Notes: generated by a model not told the origin, from the letters alone. A stretch of 64,000 bases of DNA from Methanoregulaceae archaeon (GCA_015660885.1 JACTUB010000015.1:1-64000), one strand, 5' to 3'. Counted from the stretch's first letter, positions 1 through 10,590 are shown. Translations and numbers: made by a program.

Positions 1-69
1 CGGATCTTAAAAAAAAGAGAGCTGATAAAGGATAAATTTCCTACTATAATTCATAAGGATGCTACACCA

Positions 70-567
70 TTACCCGCCCATACGATACGATCCCGGCGGG
101 CATCGGCCAAAGTATTCTTCATAGATTACATAGAGATTGATATCATCAGGTGCTTGGTAAGGTTTGGGCTGGTATCCCATGATCCTCCGCAAATCCCGCC
201 GGATAAAAAATGAACGTCCCTTTATTATTGCTCTCTGTTTCCCTATCGATACCGGAAGATCATGGATATGATTGTGGCAGAACGGGCATACGATCAGGAT
301 ACGTGTTGACGGGTCACGTTTCATCTCTTTATAGAGGCGTCGTGAGATAAGATGGATTTCAAGAAATGATTCGGGATGATAGTCATGGCAGAGCTCACAG
401 GTATTTTCGACAGCGATTTTGAGTTTCTGTTCCTGCACAGGAGTGATCCCCGTGCAGTCATTCTCCGGCATATTCTTCCTCCCTTTAATCATTCCGGCAA
501 TTGCCGTGAGACGATAAAAGATTTCTCCTGCTGCTGCAAGTGTCTTCCTTCTGCGTACCTTTAACAA
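70..567 (-). CDS. HNH-like endonuclease domain protein
   Basis: CELC...CPFCHNHIH Cys/His pattern with an intervening H; the start may be the internal ATG at 471. Confidence 0.55.
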   Translation of the reverse strand: MLKVRRRKTLAAAGEIFYRLTAIAGMIKGRKNMPENDCTGITPVQEQKLKIAVENTCELCHDYHPESFLEIHLISRRLYKEMKRDPSTRILIVCPFCHNHIHDLPVSIGKQRAIIKGRSFFIRRDLRRIMGYQPKPYQAPDDINLYVIYEEYFGRCPPGSYRMGG

Positions 568-730
568 GGCGACTCGTGCCTGTCCTCAAAAGATGTACTT
601 CGGGAATATACCAATAACAGAGTGTTTTTGGGTTTATGTCTGAACACGGCACGCGTTTTCTTGCAGGGAAACTCCCTCTCCATGCAGCTCATACCGAACG
701 GATCTCCCCGTCACGGTACCAGCTATGACA

Positions 731-1243
731 TCATGTTGTTTCGAGATCGTTAATAAAAGCGATCACTTCCTTGATATCCGGGACGGAGTGCACCGGATAC
801 ACTTTGACAAACACCACCTTCTGTTTTTCATTGACGATCACATTTGCCCTTTCGGAAAAACCATTGGTGTTCCTGAAGAGACCATATTGCTGTGCCACTG
901 TTCCATGAGGCCAGAAATCGCAGAGCAGTCGAGTCCCGGATATACCGAGATGCTCCGCCCACGCTTTTTTACACGGTACGGAATCTACACTGATGCCAAC
1001 TGCAACAGTGTTGAGCGAAGAAAACGCGTTCATATTATCTTCAAGGGATTTCATTTGGCCGGCGCAGAATGCTGTCCATGCCAGGGGGTGGAAGGAAAGA
1101 AGCGTTCTCTTACCCATATTTTCAAAAAGATCAAAGGTCTTGTCGTTCTGGTCTTTCAATGAAAAATTCCCTGCCGGATCTCCCGGCTGGATTATCTGCT
1201 GCGGTTGCATACGTTCACCAACAGTATTCATCCTCTCGTTCAT
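731..1243 (-). CDS. Peroxiredoxin / redoxin (AhpC-TSA) family protein
   Basis: Redoxin-like N-terminus (GDPAGNFSLKDQNDKTFDL), FHPLAWTAFC peroxidatic Cys region, VGISVDS. Confidence 0.8.
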   Translation of the reverse strand: MNERMNTVGERMQPQQIIQPGDPAGNFSLKDQNDKTFDLFENMGKRTLLSFHPLAWTAFCAGQMKSLEDNMNAFSSLNTVAVGISVDSVPCKKAWAEHLGISGTRLLCDFWPHGTVAQQYGLFRNTNGFSERANVIVNEKQKVVFVKVYPVHSVPDIKEVIAFINDLETT

Positions 1244-1520
1244 CCGATATCAGACTTTGTATCGAGGCCGGTAGTATTTTTATTAAAAAGGTACTGGATC
1301 CATGTCCTTGAAACCAAAACGATAATGGTTTTTCTACCCCACCCACTGTACTTCTCCTGTAGATATGATTCAGCCAAAAATGTGTACTGACATCAAAACG
1401 TGTAAAGCGAGTATTGATAAGAGGGATTGACACTGTCCCCTCTTTTGTAAAAAAGTGCAAAGTCCATCGCTGGAAAAATGATTCTCCAGAACTATTAATA
1501 AAGAGGGATTATTTCGGCAC

Positions 1521-3443
1521 TTATAACTGTGGTTGCTGTTGTGAGGCGCAATGGAACGTGCCAAATCCTTCAACCAAGGCACGTGCATCGATCCCGGTTA
1601 CTTTCCTGTCCGGTAAAAGACCCTGTAAGATTTGTATTGCCGCCATATCGTTCGGGTCGTTAAAAACCGGTACGATAACCACCGTATTGCCAATATAGAA
1701 ATTCGTATAACTTGCCGGATACCGCTCATTCCCACTGGCAACTTTTGCCGGCATTGGAAGTTTCACTACAGAGAGGGGTTTGCCATCCTGGTCAGTGGAT
1801 TTTTTCAGGATCTCGTAATTTTCTCGCAGGGCCGGGTAATTTGCATCAGTTGTGTTGCTCTCGTATGCACAGACGACAGTTGATGGGGCAACAAAACGGG
1901 CTATGTCGTCGATATGTCCGTCGGTATCGTCGCCAACGATTCCCTCATTCAGCCAAATGATCTTCACTATCCCGAGAAACTCTTTCAGGAACTGCTCGAT
2001 CTCATCTGGGGAAAGCGCTGGGTTCCGGTTCGGGTTCAGGAGGCATGAGCGGGTGGTCATCACCGTGCCCCTGCCATTCACATCCACAGATCCACCCTCC
2101 AGCACGATCCCGGGGACAAACTGGGGCAGTTCGAGCCAGCGGTTCATAATAGCTGGGATCTTTCCATCCCGCAGCTGATCATCGTATTTCCCTCCCCATG
2201 CGTTGAAGTTCCAGCGTACCATCGCAGTCCGTTTCAATGCCCGGTTGACTACAAACGTAGGCCCATAATCCCGGATCCAGACGTCTGAGAAGTCGGTCGT
2301 ATGGAGGATAACCCGTGAAAGATCGACACTTGTTTCACGAAGCCTCGCCCGGATCTTGCGGTGCACAACTGCGGTGGGGACGAACAATTCAACCCGTTCA
2401 GAAGTATGGATAGCTTGTACAAATTCATAATACGCATCTTCTACCGCCGGGAGCTGGGGGAAGGTATTTTTGTTGTGTGGCCACGAAAGCCACACGCATT
2501 CATGTGGTTCCCATTCCGCCGGCATGTGGAACCCGCGGTTCCGTGGTGTGTCCCCAGGACGAATGTCGGGAAACGTCACATCTCCACCCGGGAACAGGGA
2601 GCATGTAGCATCATATGTATCGGGACGCCGGTTCCGGAAAAAACCCCACGAATCCCGAACCGAATAGTTCATGGACAAATCAAGAGAGGCGATGATCGTT
2701 TCTTCGGTGTCTCCACTCTGAACGATTATCTTACCAAAAGCGTCGCAGATAAACGATCCGCCGAAAAACCGGATATTAGCTTCCTGCCCCACTCGGTTTA
2801 TGGCTGCAATATGTACACTGTTTGCTATCGCATGACCCCGCTGAACTAGTACCCACGCTTCATACCAGTTGCCTTCAACCGGTTCTTCGCAGGAGGGATG
2901 CCCTATCGCAGTCGGATAAAAAATAATCTGTGCACCATCGAGAGCAACGCACCGCGCCGCTTCCGGGAACCACTGGTCATAACAGATAAGAACCGCAATG
3001 CGCCCGTACCGGGTTGAATGAACATGAAACCGGTCCCCGGGATAGAAGTACCCTTTTTCAAAGAACCCGGGATCCTGCGGTATATGGACTTTATGATAGG
3101 GCGTATGGAGAGTGCCGTCAGCATCAATAATAACTGCTGAGTTGTAGAACCTGCCGTCGGTTGACTTTTCGAAGAGCGGGACGATGATCACTACCTTGTG
3201 CTGCCGGGCAATCTCGGAAAATGCCCACGTGGAGACTCCCGGAATCGCTTCTGCGAGCGGAGATACATCCACGCCAATTCCTTGTGCGAAATACCGGGTC
3301 CGGTAGAGTTCTGGAAGGCAGATGATCTGTGATCCGTCTTTTACTGCCTGGTCAACTTTCGCTAACGCTTTTTTAAAATTCTCTTCGGGATCCAGTCCGA
3401 CTGCCATCTGAATGAGACCCACAATTACATTTTTTTGCTCCAT
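1521..3443 (-). CDS. Fused N-carbamoylputrescine amidase (nitrilase superfamily) + agmatine deiminase
   Basis: N-half has nitrilase motifs (CLPELYRTRYF, YHKVHIPQDPGFFEKGYF, LICYDQWFPEAAR); C-half has agmatine deiminase motifs (MPAEWEPHECVWLSWPHN, WIRDYGPTFVVN, LEGGSVDVNGRGTV, FGTFHCASQQQP). Start set at the MEQKN ATG, 26 codons into the track ORF. Confidence 0.88.
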   Translation of the reverse strand: MEQKNVIVGLIQMAVGLDPEENFKKALAKVDQAVKDGSQIICLPELYRTRYFAQGIGVDVSPLAEAIPGVSTWAFSEIARQHKVVIIVPLFEKSTDGRFYNSAVIIDADGTLHTPYHKVHIPQDPGFFEKGYFYPGDRFHVHSTRYGRIAVLICYDQWFPEAARCVALDGAQIIFYPTAIGHPSCEEPVEGNWYEAWVLVQRGHAIANSVHIAAINRVGQEANIRFFGGSFICDAFGKIIVQSGDTEETIIASLDLSMNYSVRDSWGFFRNRRPDTYDATCSLFPGGDVTFPDIRPGDTPRNRGFHMPAEWEPHECVWLSWPHNKNTFPQLPAVEDAYYEFVQAIHTSERVELFVPTAVVHRKIRARLRETSVDLSRVILHTTDFSDVWIRDYGPTFVVNRALKRTAMVRWNFNAWGGKYDDQLRDGKIPAIMNRWLELPQFVPGIVLEGGSVDVNGRGTVMTTRSCLLNPNRNPALSPDEIEQFLKEFLGIVKIIWLNEGIVGDDTDGHIDDIARFVAPSTVVCAYESNTTDANYPALRENYEILKKSTDQDGKPLSVVKLPMPAKVASGNERYPASYTNFYIGNTVVIVPVFNDPNDMAAIQILQGLLPDRKVTGIDARALVEGFGTFHCASQQQPQL

Positions 3444-3824
3444 ACGCCTCGCGATATACGAGTTTTTTTTACTATGATAATATGCTATCCAACCGGATTC
3501 TGCATAAACTCCATAACACAATTCATGGGGATCAGGTTAATATACAGAGACACATTTGAAAAAATATTGCATAATAGAGGGATTCAATCATTAAAATTTC
3601 CCGATGCCCATCAGTTCGGTGTCAAACCGACAACCCCTGGCAGATTCTTCGCATATTATCAGATGAGATCAGTGACTATCACCGCATATTTTCCGGATTC
3701 TTATCACCCATGTGAATTTTGGAAAATAGATATAACAAAAAGTATATTTAATTCAACAAAAAGGAAAGTATATATTCTAAAATGTTAATTTTAATTTACA
3801 TTAAGTTATGGAAGTTGGACAATT

Positions 3825-4160
3825 ATGGATCGTATTGAATACAGGAAACTCATCCATGAAGAACACGATGCTGCATGGCAGGAAGGACAGACACTCGTTG
3901 CACTCACCGCTGCTGCGTGTCTCCTTGCCCTTGTTATAGCACTTAACAATATTCTCGATGTTCCAACGGAACTGCTCACCGTGGATCTTGTCCTCAGCAT
4001 CTGCATCCTGGGTGGCCTTGCTACTTCCTATCCTGTTGTAACAAGGCGACGATCGGAATCAGCAATCAGCCACCCGGGCCTCTGGATCGCAGCAATCGTA
4101 ATGGTGACAATGGCCATTATTGTCCTGCACGCCATCAGACTTTCGGGATCCTTTCCGTAA
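3825..4160 (+). CDS. Small integral membrane protein (DUF2178-like)
   Basis: 111 aa, about three hydrophobic segments, followed downstream by a small XRE-type regulator. Confidence 0.5.
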   Translation: MDRIEYRKLIHEEHDAAWQEGQTLVALTAAACLLALVIALNNILDVPTELLTVDLVLSICILGGLATSYPVVTRRRSESAISHPGLWIAAIVMVTMAIIVLHAIRLSGSFP

Positions 4161-4422
4161 ATACGACCATTCCCTGCATCAGGATTCCTATGTCTGCCGA
4201 GATGAGAAACGCGCTTATATATATTGGCGAAGTACGTCACTATGCGATCCGTCTCCCTTCCAGTTTCTCTATTCTTATCCGACCGATCATCTTCAATGTT
4301 TGTCATGATATCCAGGTCCGGGAACAAAAAAGATCTGGCATCACGATGATCACCGGTAAACGCACGATCCTCCAGATCTCCCTCGTCCCATCGTATCTGG
4401 CGAAATCCGGAGTGCACCGGCA

Positions 4423-4647
4423 ATGAAGAACAGAATAAAAGTTTACCGGGCCTTGCGCAACCTTACCCAAGAAGTCCTCGCCGATCAGCTTGGGGTAACA
4501 CGACAAACAATCCTCGCCATAGAAAAAGAGAAGTACGATCCCTCACTTGAACTCGCGTTCCGGATTTCCCGGTTGTTCAAAGTCCCGATAGAAAAAATGT
4601 TCCTGTTTGAGACTGAAGGAGAAGACCAGCCGCTCTTTGAGGATTAA
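4423..4647 (+). CDS. XRE-type HTH transcriptional regulator
   Basis: LRNLTQEVLADQLGVTRQTILAIEKEKYDPSLELAFRISRLFKVPIEKMF is a classic small HTH_3 protein. Confidence 0.85.
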   Translation: MKNRIKVYRALRNLTQEVLADQLGVTRQTILAIEKEKYDPSLELAFRISRLFKVPIEKMFLFETEGEDQPLFED

Positions 4648-5065
4648 AACGTATCAAATCCAGCATTTTCAGAAACGCTCTGTATAGATATTCCTGCAGG
4701 CATGATTAGCCTGAAATAATTGCCCGCCAAAAATCTCAAAAAAAGGCTGATAATTGCTCAGTATGAGAATTTTCTGCAATTCTTTTCTTCCTAACGGTAT
4801 GCAAGCGACCTTTCTTTTTTCTGTTCAGCAGATCGTTTGGCGGGTTCTGGATAATGAGTGCTGATCCGGCATGATAGGATTATTTCTTAGCAAGACTCCC
4901 TACACCCATGCCGGAGTCATCCGATGATTTAACAAAGCTTATTAAATCTGACACAGAACGGTTAATAATACCAGGGCTCTGTAAGACACATCAGTATGAT
5001 TTATACCTAAATTGTCCTGACTTGATTCCTGCATCACCCCTGTAGTTAAAAGGGGTGATCGCATA

Positions 5066-7324
5066 ATGCATGGGTCAAAAAATGGTTTTTCTGTTATTAG
5101 CCGTTATTGTGCCATCGACTATACCGACGCCTTCAATCATTCCTCATACAGATCGTGCATGTTACTCCATGTTGCCTTTCTCTTCGTACCAGAAATCATC
5201 TTTTTCCTAGTACTGGTGTCCCCCGCTGCTGCCCTTGACTGGACAACGGAAACTGTCGATACCACGGGTGATGTGGGATGGTATACCTCACTTGCCCTTG
5301 ATGATTCCGATCGTCCTCGGATCAGTTATATGGACTGGACAAACTATCATCTGAAATATGCAGCAAAGAAAGATGGGATATGGATCGATGAAACCGTGGA
5401 TGCGGCGCATGGTGCAGGCGAGTTCAGCTCTTTAAAACTTGATGCATCTGCACAACCCCTCATTAGTTATTACGATGGAAACCAGGGAAATCTTACCTTA
5501 GCAATGAAAATCGGAGATGCTTGGACCAGAGTTACGGTAGACAGCGGGAGTGTCGGGAGATACACCTCACTTGCACTTGATAGTTCTGGTAATCCGCGGA
5601 TCGCTTACCAGGACCCGCCTAATATGAGACTGAAATACGCGGAGAAGAACAGCGATCTCTGGACAAATGAAACAGTAGACAACTCCGGAAATGTAGGCGC
5701 CTATTCATCGTTGGCACTGGATAGTGACGGGAATCCAAGTATTAGTTATTATGATGCAGGGCACGGGTTCCTTAAGTATGCAGTAAAGAGCGGGGGTCTA
5801 TGGTCTAATACTACCATAGAAAATACGGGAAATACAGGGTATTATACATCAATAGCCCTCGATGACGCAGGAAATCCAGGAATCAGCTATTATGATAAGC
5901 TCAACAAGGATCTGAAATTTGCTTCAAAAACGGGAGGTGTCTGGAAAAAAGAGATTGTGGACAGTGCTGGGGACGTCGGCATGTACACGTCCCTTTCATT
6001 CGATGCTTCAGGGAATCCCCATGTTAGTTATTATGACGCAACCAATGGTCACTTGAAATATGCGGTGAAGACCGGGCTTGTTTGGACTAATGAAACCGTG
6101 GACACCGGATTGAATGTTGGATTATATACCTCGCTTGCACTGGACGGTGCGGGAAATCCCTGTATCAGTTACCGGGATGGGGGAAATGGCGACCTCAAAT
6201 ATGCCATCGGTATACCTCAGCTGATTCTGAACTTCACAGCTTCATCCCTGTACGGCACCGCCCCGTTGAACGTGCAGTTTTCTGATACATCCACAGGAGG
6301 ATCACCATCTTGTTGGAACTGGTCATTTGGCGACGGGTCGTGGTTTAATACCAGCACGACCACCCAGCGGAACCCGGTTCATGTGTACGAAACTGCCGGA
6401 ACATACACCGTGACCATGATTGTTCAGAATATTACTGTTGCGGGCAGCCTGAGCAAATCGGGATATATCACAGTCATCACACCCTCCGGCACAACGATCC
6501 CAACATCTTCACCTACACCTACTCCCACACTGTCACCCACCTCTCTCCCCACATCCCCGGATAATCTCACACCAACTTTAACTCCAACACCCGTACTCAT
6601 ATTTTCTCCTTCATCATCGTCCCTTGTTTCAATTTCAGACAGTAGCGATGACCCTCCCCCGGGGCTATACTTGACCCCGATTCGCTTGGATGCGGGACCT
6701 GTGATGTGCCAAACCGTGAATGTTGGCGGGGATTCAGCCGTAAGTCGCGTCATCGTAACGGGAAGGGATATATCCGATATAATCATCACTTCTCATAAGA
6801 TTACCACCCTTCCTCCCAATACCACACACCTGGATATGCCTGTATACCAGTTTATTGACCTCATACCGATACATTACGCGTTTATAAGTGCAGCAATCAT
6901 CGAATTTGATGTGCCGCTTACTTTTATCGAAGATAATCATGTCACGCCGGACGATGTCAGGTTGTGTATGCTACGGAACCAGACCTGGGTCTGCCTGCCT
7001 ACCCTTTCTCTAGGGCATAAAAACGGCCGGGCACGCTACAGTGCAGACAGTCCGGAATTTTCAATTTTTGCTATTGCCTTGGAAAACGAAACATTTATCG
7101 CTCAAAGAGGAAATGCTTTCCAGACTTATCCTGAAAAAGACACTATTTCAAAAGATACATCCGGAAAATTCGAGTTCCCTGTCCTATCACAAACCCAGGT
7201 ACCGCCTGAACCAGTCGAACCGGATACGGGGAATTCATTAGTGTATATGATGATAAGCATCGCCAGCTTATGCGGGTTCGGGATCGGTGCTCTTATTATT
7301 TACCGCCAGTGGATCCGGCGATAA
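5066..7324 (+). CDS. Secreted/surface protein: seven-fold repeat (probable beta-propeller) + PKD domain + Thr/Pro/Ser linker + C-terminal domain and TM anchor
   Basis: Hydrophobic N-terminal signal (MLLHVAFLFVPEIIFFLVLVSPAAALD; start may be ATG 5159), seven ~46-aa repeats, PKD motif (FGDGSWFNT...NPVHVYETAGTYTVTM), TPTPTLSPTSLPTSP linker, terminal TM + IYRQWIRR. Confidence 0.8.
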   Translation: MHGSKNGFSVISRYCAIDYTDAFNHSSYRSCMLLHVAFLFVPEIIFFLVLVSPAAALDWTTETVDTTGDVGWYTSLALDDSDRPRISYMDWTNYHLKYAAKKDGIWIDETVDAAHGAGEFSSLKLDASAQPLISYYDGNQGNLTLAMKIGDAWTRVTVDSGSVGRYTSLALDSSGNPRIAYQDPPNMRLKYAEKNSDLWTNETVDNSGNVGAYSSLALDSDGNPSISYYDAGHGFLKYAVKSGGLWSNTTIENTGNTGYYTSIALDDAGNPGISYYDKLNKDLKFASKTGGVWKKEIVDSAGDVGMYTSLSFDASGNPHVSYYDATNGHLKYAVKTGLVWTNETVDTGLNVGLYTSLALDGAGNPCISYRDGGNGDLKYAIGIPQLILNFTASSLYGTAPLNVQFSDTSTGGSPSCWNWSFGDGSWFNTSTTTQRNPVHVYETAGTYTVTMIVQNITVAGSLSKSGYITVITPSGTTIPTSSPTPTPTLSPTSLPTSPDNLTPTLTPTPVLIFSPSSSSLVSISDSSDDPPPGLYLTPIRLDAGPVMCQTVNVGGDSAVSRVIVTGRDISDIIITSHKITTLPPNTTHLDMPVYQFIDLIPIHYAFISAAIIEFDVPLTFIEDNHVTPDDVRLCMLRNQTWVCLPTLSLGHKNGRARYSADSPEFSIFAIALENETFIAQRGNAFQTYPEKDTISKDTSGKFEFPVLSQTQVPPEPVEPDTGNSLVYMMISIASLCGFGIGALIIYRQWIRR
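5252..6210 (+). repeat. Seven diverged coding repeats of ~137 nt (46 aa), consensus TVDxxGNVGxYTSLALDxxGNPxISYYDxxNGDLKYAxKxGGxWTNE
   Basis: Seven consecutive units read from the translated ORF. Confidence 0.85.
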
Positions 7325-7401
7325 AATTTTGGGTGACGTGCCAAAAATAAGGATGCCCGGTACTGCAGGGATCTCTGAAAAAAGAGTTCTTTTTTATTTT
7401 T

Positions 7402-8205
7402 CTACAATCCCTGTTTCACCAGATCATACACCCATCGACTTATGCCCGGGGCGACGTTCCCGCATCGTCTCTGTACAACAAGCTCAAAACCCCTGCGTGC
7501 AAACTCAATCCCCAGTGCATCTGATTGGTTCCGGTTGCAAAACGTATAGAAGTGTATCATCCCCCCCGGTCTTACCCGAGGAGTAATGACATCGAAGATC
7601 GCATCCATCCCATAGGGTGTAGGGATGATTGCGCGATCAAATGCGCTTGCCGGAAGAAGAGAGGTATCAAACGCATCTCCGGTGAATATGGTGACCCGAT
7701 CCTCAACATCGTTCAGCACCGCATTCTCTCCAAGCCAGCGGCATGCTTCAGGATTCTGCTCAACAGCAGTGACAAACGCACCTTTGGCAGCAGCCGGAAT
7801 CACATATGGTCCGACACCGCAAAATGGCACAAGTACTCGTTCAGCAGGACGGATCTGGTCAGTAACGCGTTTGCGCTCACTGGCCAGACGGGGATTGTAA
7901 AATACCGTGCTGACATCAAGTCGGTAGGCAAAATCATACTCCTTATGCACCGTAACCGTGTCGCTTCCTGCAATGATCTCATAACGAGCCGTACGGTTGC
8001 TGCCGTCTACCCGGGAGATTTTGTTGATTACCGTTCTGATGTTATGCCGCCTGGAGATAACAGCATCCGCAATGACATGCTGATAGTTGTTGAGCCCTTC
8101 AGGAAGCGAGACCACTGCAATATCCCCTATAACGTCAAAACGGTTGGAAAGGGAACAGAGCGCCCGTTCCTGGATGATACCCTTCAGCTGCTCTTTCAGA
8201 CCCAT
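7402..8205 (-). CDS. Class I SAM-dependent methyltransferase, Trm5/Met-10+-like (tRNA m1G37 type)
   Basis: VLVPFCGVGPYVIPAAAKGAFVTAVEQNPEACRWLGENAVLNDVEDRVTIFTGDAF; IIPTPYG motif. Start moved to the MGLKEQLKG ATG. Confidence 0.8.
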   Translation of the reverse strand: MGLKEQLKGIIQERALCSLSNRFDVIGDIAVVSLPEGLNNYQHVIADAVISRRHNIRTVINKISRVDGSNRTARYEIIAGSDTVTVHKEYDFAYRLDVSTVFYNPRLASERKRVTDQIRPAERVLVPFCGVGPYVIPAAAKGAFVTAVEQNPEACRWLGENAVLNDVEDRVTIFTGDAFDTSLLPASAFDRAIIPTPYGMDAIFDVITPRVRPGGMIHFYTFCNRNQSDALGIEFARRGFELVVQRRCGNVAPGISRWVYDLVKQGL

Positions 8206-8314
8206 AACTGCCAGATTATACGAATGCGGTTCCGATAAACATGATCGCATGCGTTTTTTCCGTAAGATTCCCGACCCATATATTAAATAGCCATAACTTC
8301 CTGTTCTCTTCTTT

Positions 8315-9172
8315 ATGACACAAGTCCGCGCTGTCGAACGAATCCTCAGGGCGTACCCGACCATTGAAGGTGCCGGCGTCCGCCTTCACCGGGCGTTTGG
8401 CAGCTACGAAGTCCCGCAATTCGATCCGTTCCTGATGCTGGACGATTTCCGGGCATCGCGGCCGGAAGATTACCTTCCTGGTTTTCCCACCCACCCGCAC
8501 AGGGGAATTGAGACGGTCACCTATATGCTCAAAGGATCTGTAGAGCATGCAGACAGCATGGGACATGCCGGGAAGGTGAACGCCGGTGCTGTGCAATGGA
8601 TGACAGCAGGATCCGGTATCGTTCATTCGGAGATGCCTAAACCAGTGAACGGGCAGATGGGGGGATTCCAGCTCTGGGTCAACCTTCCCCAATCCCACAA
8701 GATGATGGATCCGCGATACCAGGAGATTACCCGAAAGCAGATCCCGGAAGTTTCAATACCTGATGGCACTACGATCAAAGTACTATGCGGTTCGGTGGCA
8801 GACGTTACCGGTCCGGTGCGGGACATTGTTGCTGATCCTGAATATCTGGATGTATCTGTGGATCCCGATGCCTTTTTTTCCCACCCGGTAAAGGAGGGTT
8901 ACACCGCTTTAGCCTATGTGATTGGCGGGGACGGGACGTTTGATCCACGGGAAGGGCATCCGGTAATGAATCGCGACCTGATCCTGTTTGGAGATGGTCC
9001 GTCTATCACGGCAAGATCTTTTAAGAAGGGTTTCAGATTCCTCTTCTTTTCTGGGAAACCAATTCATGAACCTGTTGCATGGTGGGGTCCTATTGTTATG
9101 AATACGACAGAGGAATTACGACAGGCTTTCCGGGAATATCAGGACGGGACATTTATCAAAAAGAAAGCATAA
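8315..9172 (+). CDS. Pirin family protein
   Basis: Pirin motifs: FDPFLMLDDF, FPTHPHRGIETVTYMLKGSVEHADSMGHAGKVNAGAVQWMTAGSGIVHSE. Confidence 0.95.
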   Translation: MTQVRAVERILRAYPTIEGAGVRLHRAFGSYEVPQFDPFLMLDDFRASRPEDYLPGFPTHPHRGIETVTYMLKGSVEHADSMGHAGKVNAGAVQWMTAGSGIVHSEMPKPVNGQMGGFQLWVNLPQSHKMMDPRYQEITRKQIPEVSIPDGTTIKVLCGSVADVTGPVRDIVADPEYLDVSVDPDAFFSHPVKEGYTALAYVIGGDGTFDPREGHPVMNRDLILFGDGPSITARSFKKGFRFLFFSGKPIHEPVAWWGPIVMNTTEELRQAFREYQDGTFIKKKA

Positions 9173-9308
9173 CTTTCTGCTTGGCTGGACTGGTGGTGAC
9201 GAAACGAATCAGTTCTCTTTTTTTACGTCTCCGGATAAGGTAAAATTTCTTCTTCAGGACACGCCGTTTCGCCAGATCTTTTCAGTACCGGAATACCGGT
9301 TCGACGGC

Positions 9309-9800
9309 ATGTGTCCTAGCGACCGGGTAATCGATATAGGGGCAAATGTAGGAGCATTCAGTATCCGGGCTTTCCGGTATTCCCCCTACATAGTCGCGGT
9401 CGAACCGGTAACTACTGCTCTTCTGCGGGAGAACATCCTGCTGAATGATGTTTCGGTGCGGGTCATTGAGGGGGCGCTTGGTGACGGGAAACCTCAGAAA
9501 GTCATCTGGGATGATTGCGAAGTCACTTCACCCACATTCCCGCTCAGCAGAATCATCGAAATGGCAGGGGGCTGTGATTTCCTGAAATGCGATTGTGAAG
9601 GCGCAGAATGGCAGGTGAAGCCGGATGATCTTGCCGGTGTCCGCAGGATAGAGATGGAACTCCACATTCCCCCTATTGGCGGACCACCCAGCTCTTTGCT
9701 CCTTGATTATATTGACCGGTATTATCATTTTGCAATTGAACGAAAGCCCGTTCACTCAGCACTTGGAGTAATGGGGGTGCTCCACGCAGAACGGAAATAG
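9309..9800 (+). CDS. FkbM-like SAM methyltransferase (N-terminus probably further upstream, start unclear)
   Basis: RVIDIGANVGAFSIRAFRYSPYIVAVEPV; FLKCDCEGAEW. Frame is open back to 9102 with coding-like sequence but no ATG/GTG/TTG. Confidence 0.7.
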   Translation: MCPSDRVIDIGANVGAFSIRAFRYSPYIVAVEPVTTALLRENILLNDVSVRVIEGALGDGKPQKVIWDDCEVTSPTFPLSRIIEMAGGCDFLKCDCEGAEWQVKPDDLAGVRRIEMELHIPPIGGPPSSLLLDYIDRYYHFAIERKPVHSALGVMGVLHAERK

Positions 9801-9924
9801 TGATAATCACATCCAGCATTACTTTAGAGTTCTTACACGTTTCATACGTTCAGACAACTAAAGAATCCGGATATGTGCCAAGATTCTTGAACCGGGTCTT
9901 TCAATAAATTTAAGGAGACGTATT

Positions 9925-10590
9925 ATGTGCACTGAACTCATGGAACAAAAAAATGCCTTTCTCGACCAGATTCTTGCCGGGCGGCGCTCGTATAGGATGT
10001 TCAGACCCGAATTCCCCCCAGAGGATGCGATCAGGCGCATAATTCATGCCGGGCTTCTGGCACCATTTGCAGCGGCCGCCTTGGGTAATTCAACGGATTA
10101 CTTCCGCAGGTTCTTTGTGATGAAGAAGGGTTCCCGGACCATAGCTGCTGCATCCCCTCTTGTGATGGAACAGGTTAAGGTCATGGCACAGGCTCTTGAA
10201 ACAGAGATGGAAAAAAATCCGGCGCTGCGCACAATAGCAGTTTCCTTTGTCCAGCGGCTCACGGCAATCCGGAAGATGGGGATGATACCAGGCATCGGGA
10301 CTGCTCCTTATTACCTTGTCGTCGCTGAACGTAAGGGGTTCCCTCCGGTGGAACAGCAGTCGCTTGCTCACTGTATGGAAAATATGTGGCTGAAAGCAAC
10401 CGCACTCAATCTTGGGTTCCAGATGGTCTCCGTCACCGCACAGATGTCATCAGATCCGGCGTTCTGTAAGATTCTCGGAATTCCAGCAGGAGAATGGGAG
10501 CTGATGGGATGTGCGATCGGTTATCCGCAGGAAGAACTCGGACCCTCAATCCGCCCTCCCGTTGACGATGTAACGCGATGGCTCGAATAA
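9925..10590 (+). CDS. Nitroreductase family protein
   Basis: ILAGRRSYRMFRPEFPPEDAIRRIIHAGLLAPFA, late GxxxENMWLKATALNLGFQMV motif. Confidence 0.85.
   Translation: MCTELMEQKNAFLDQILAGRRSYRMFRPEFPPEDAIRRIIHAGLLAPFAAAALGNSTDYFRRFFVMKKGSRTIAAASPLVMEQVKVMAQALETEMEKNPALRTIAVSFVQRLTAIRKMGMIPGIGTAPYYLVVAERKGFPPVEQQSLAHCMENMWLKATALNLGFQMVSVTAQMSSDPAFCKILGIPAGEWELMGCAIGYPQEELGPSIRPPVDDVTRWLE

Noticed and set aside
4028-4423. 131-aa - strand ORF
   Set aside because: Antisense to the small membrane protein and its downstream gap; composition not protein-like.
7525-8238. 237-aa + strand ORF
   Set aside because: Antisense to the Trm5-like methyltransferase, which has clear family motifs; shadow ORF.
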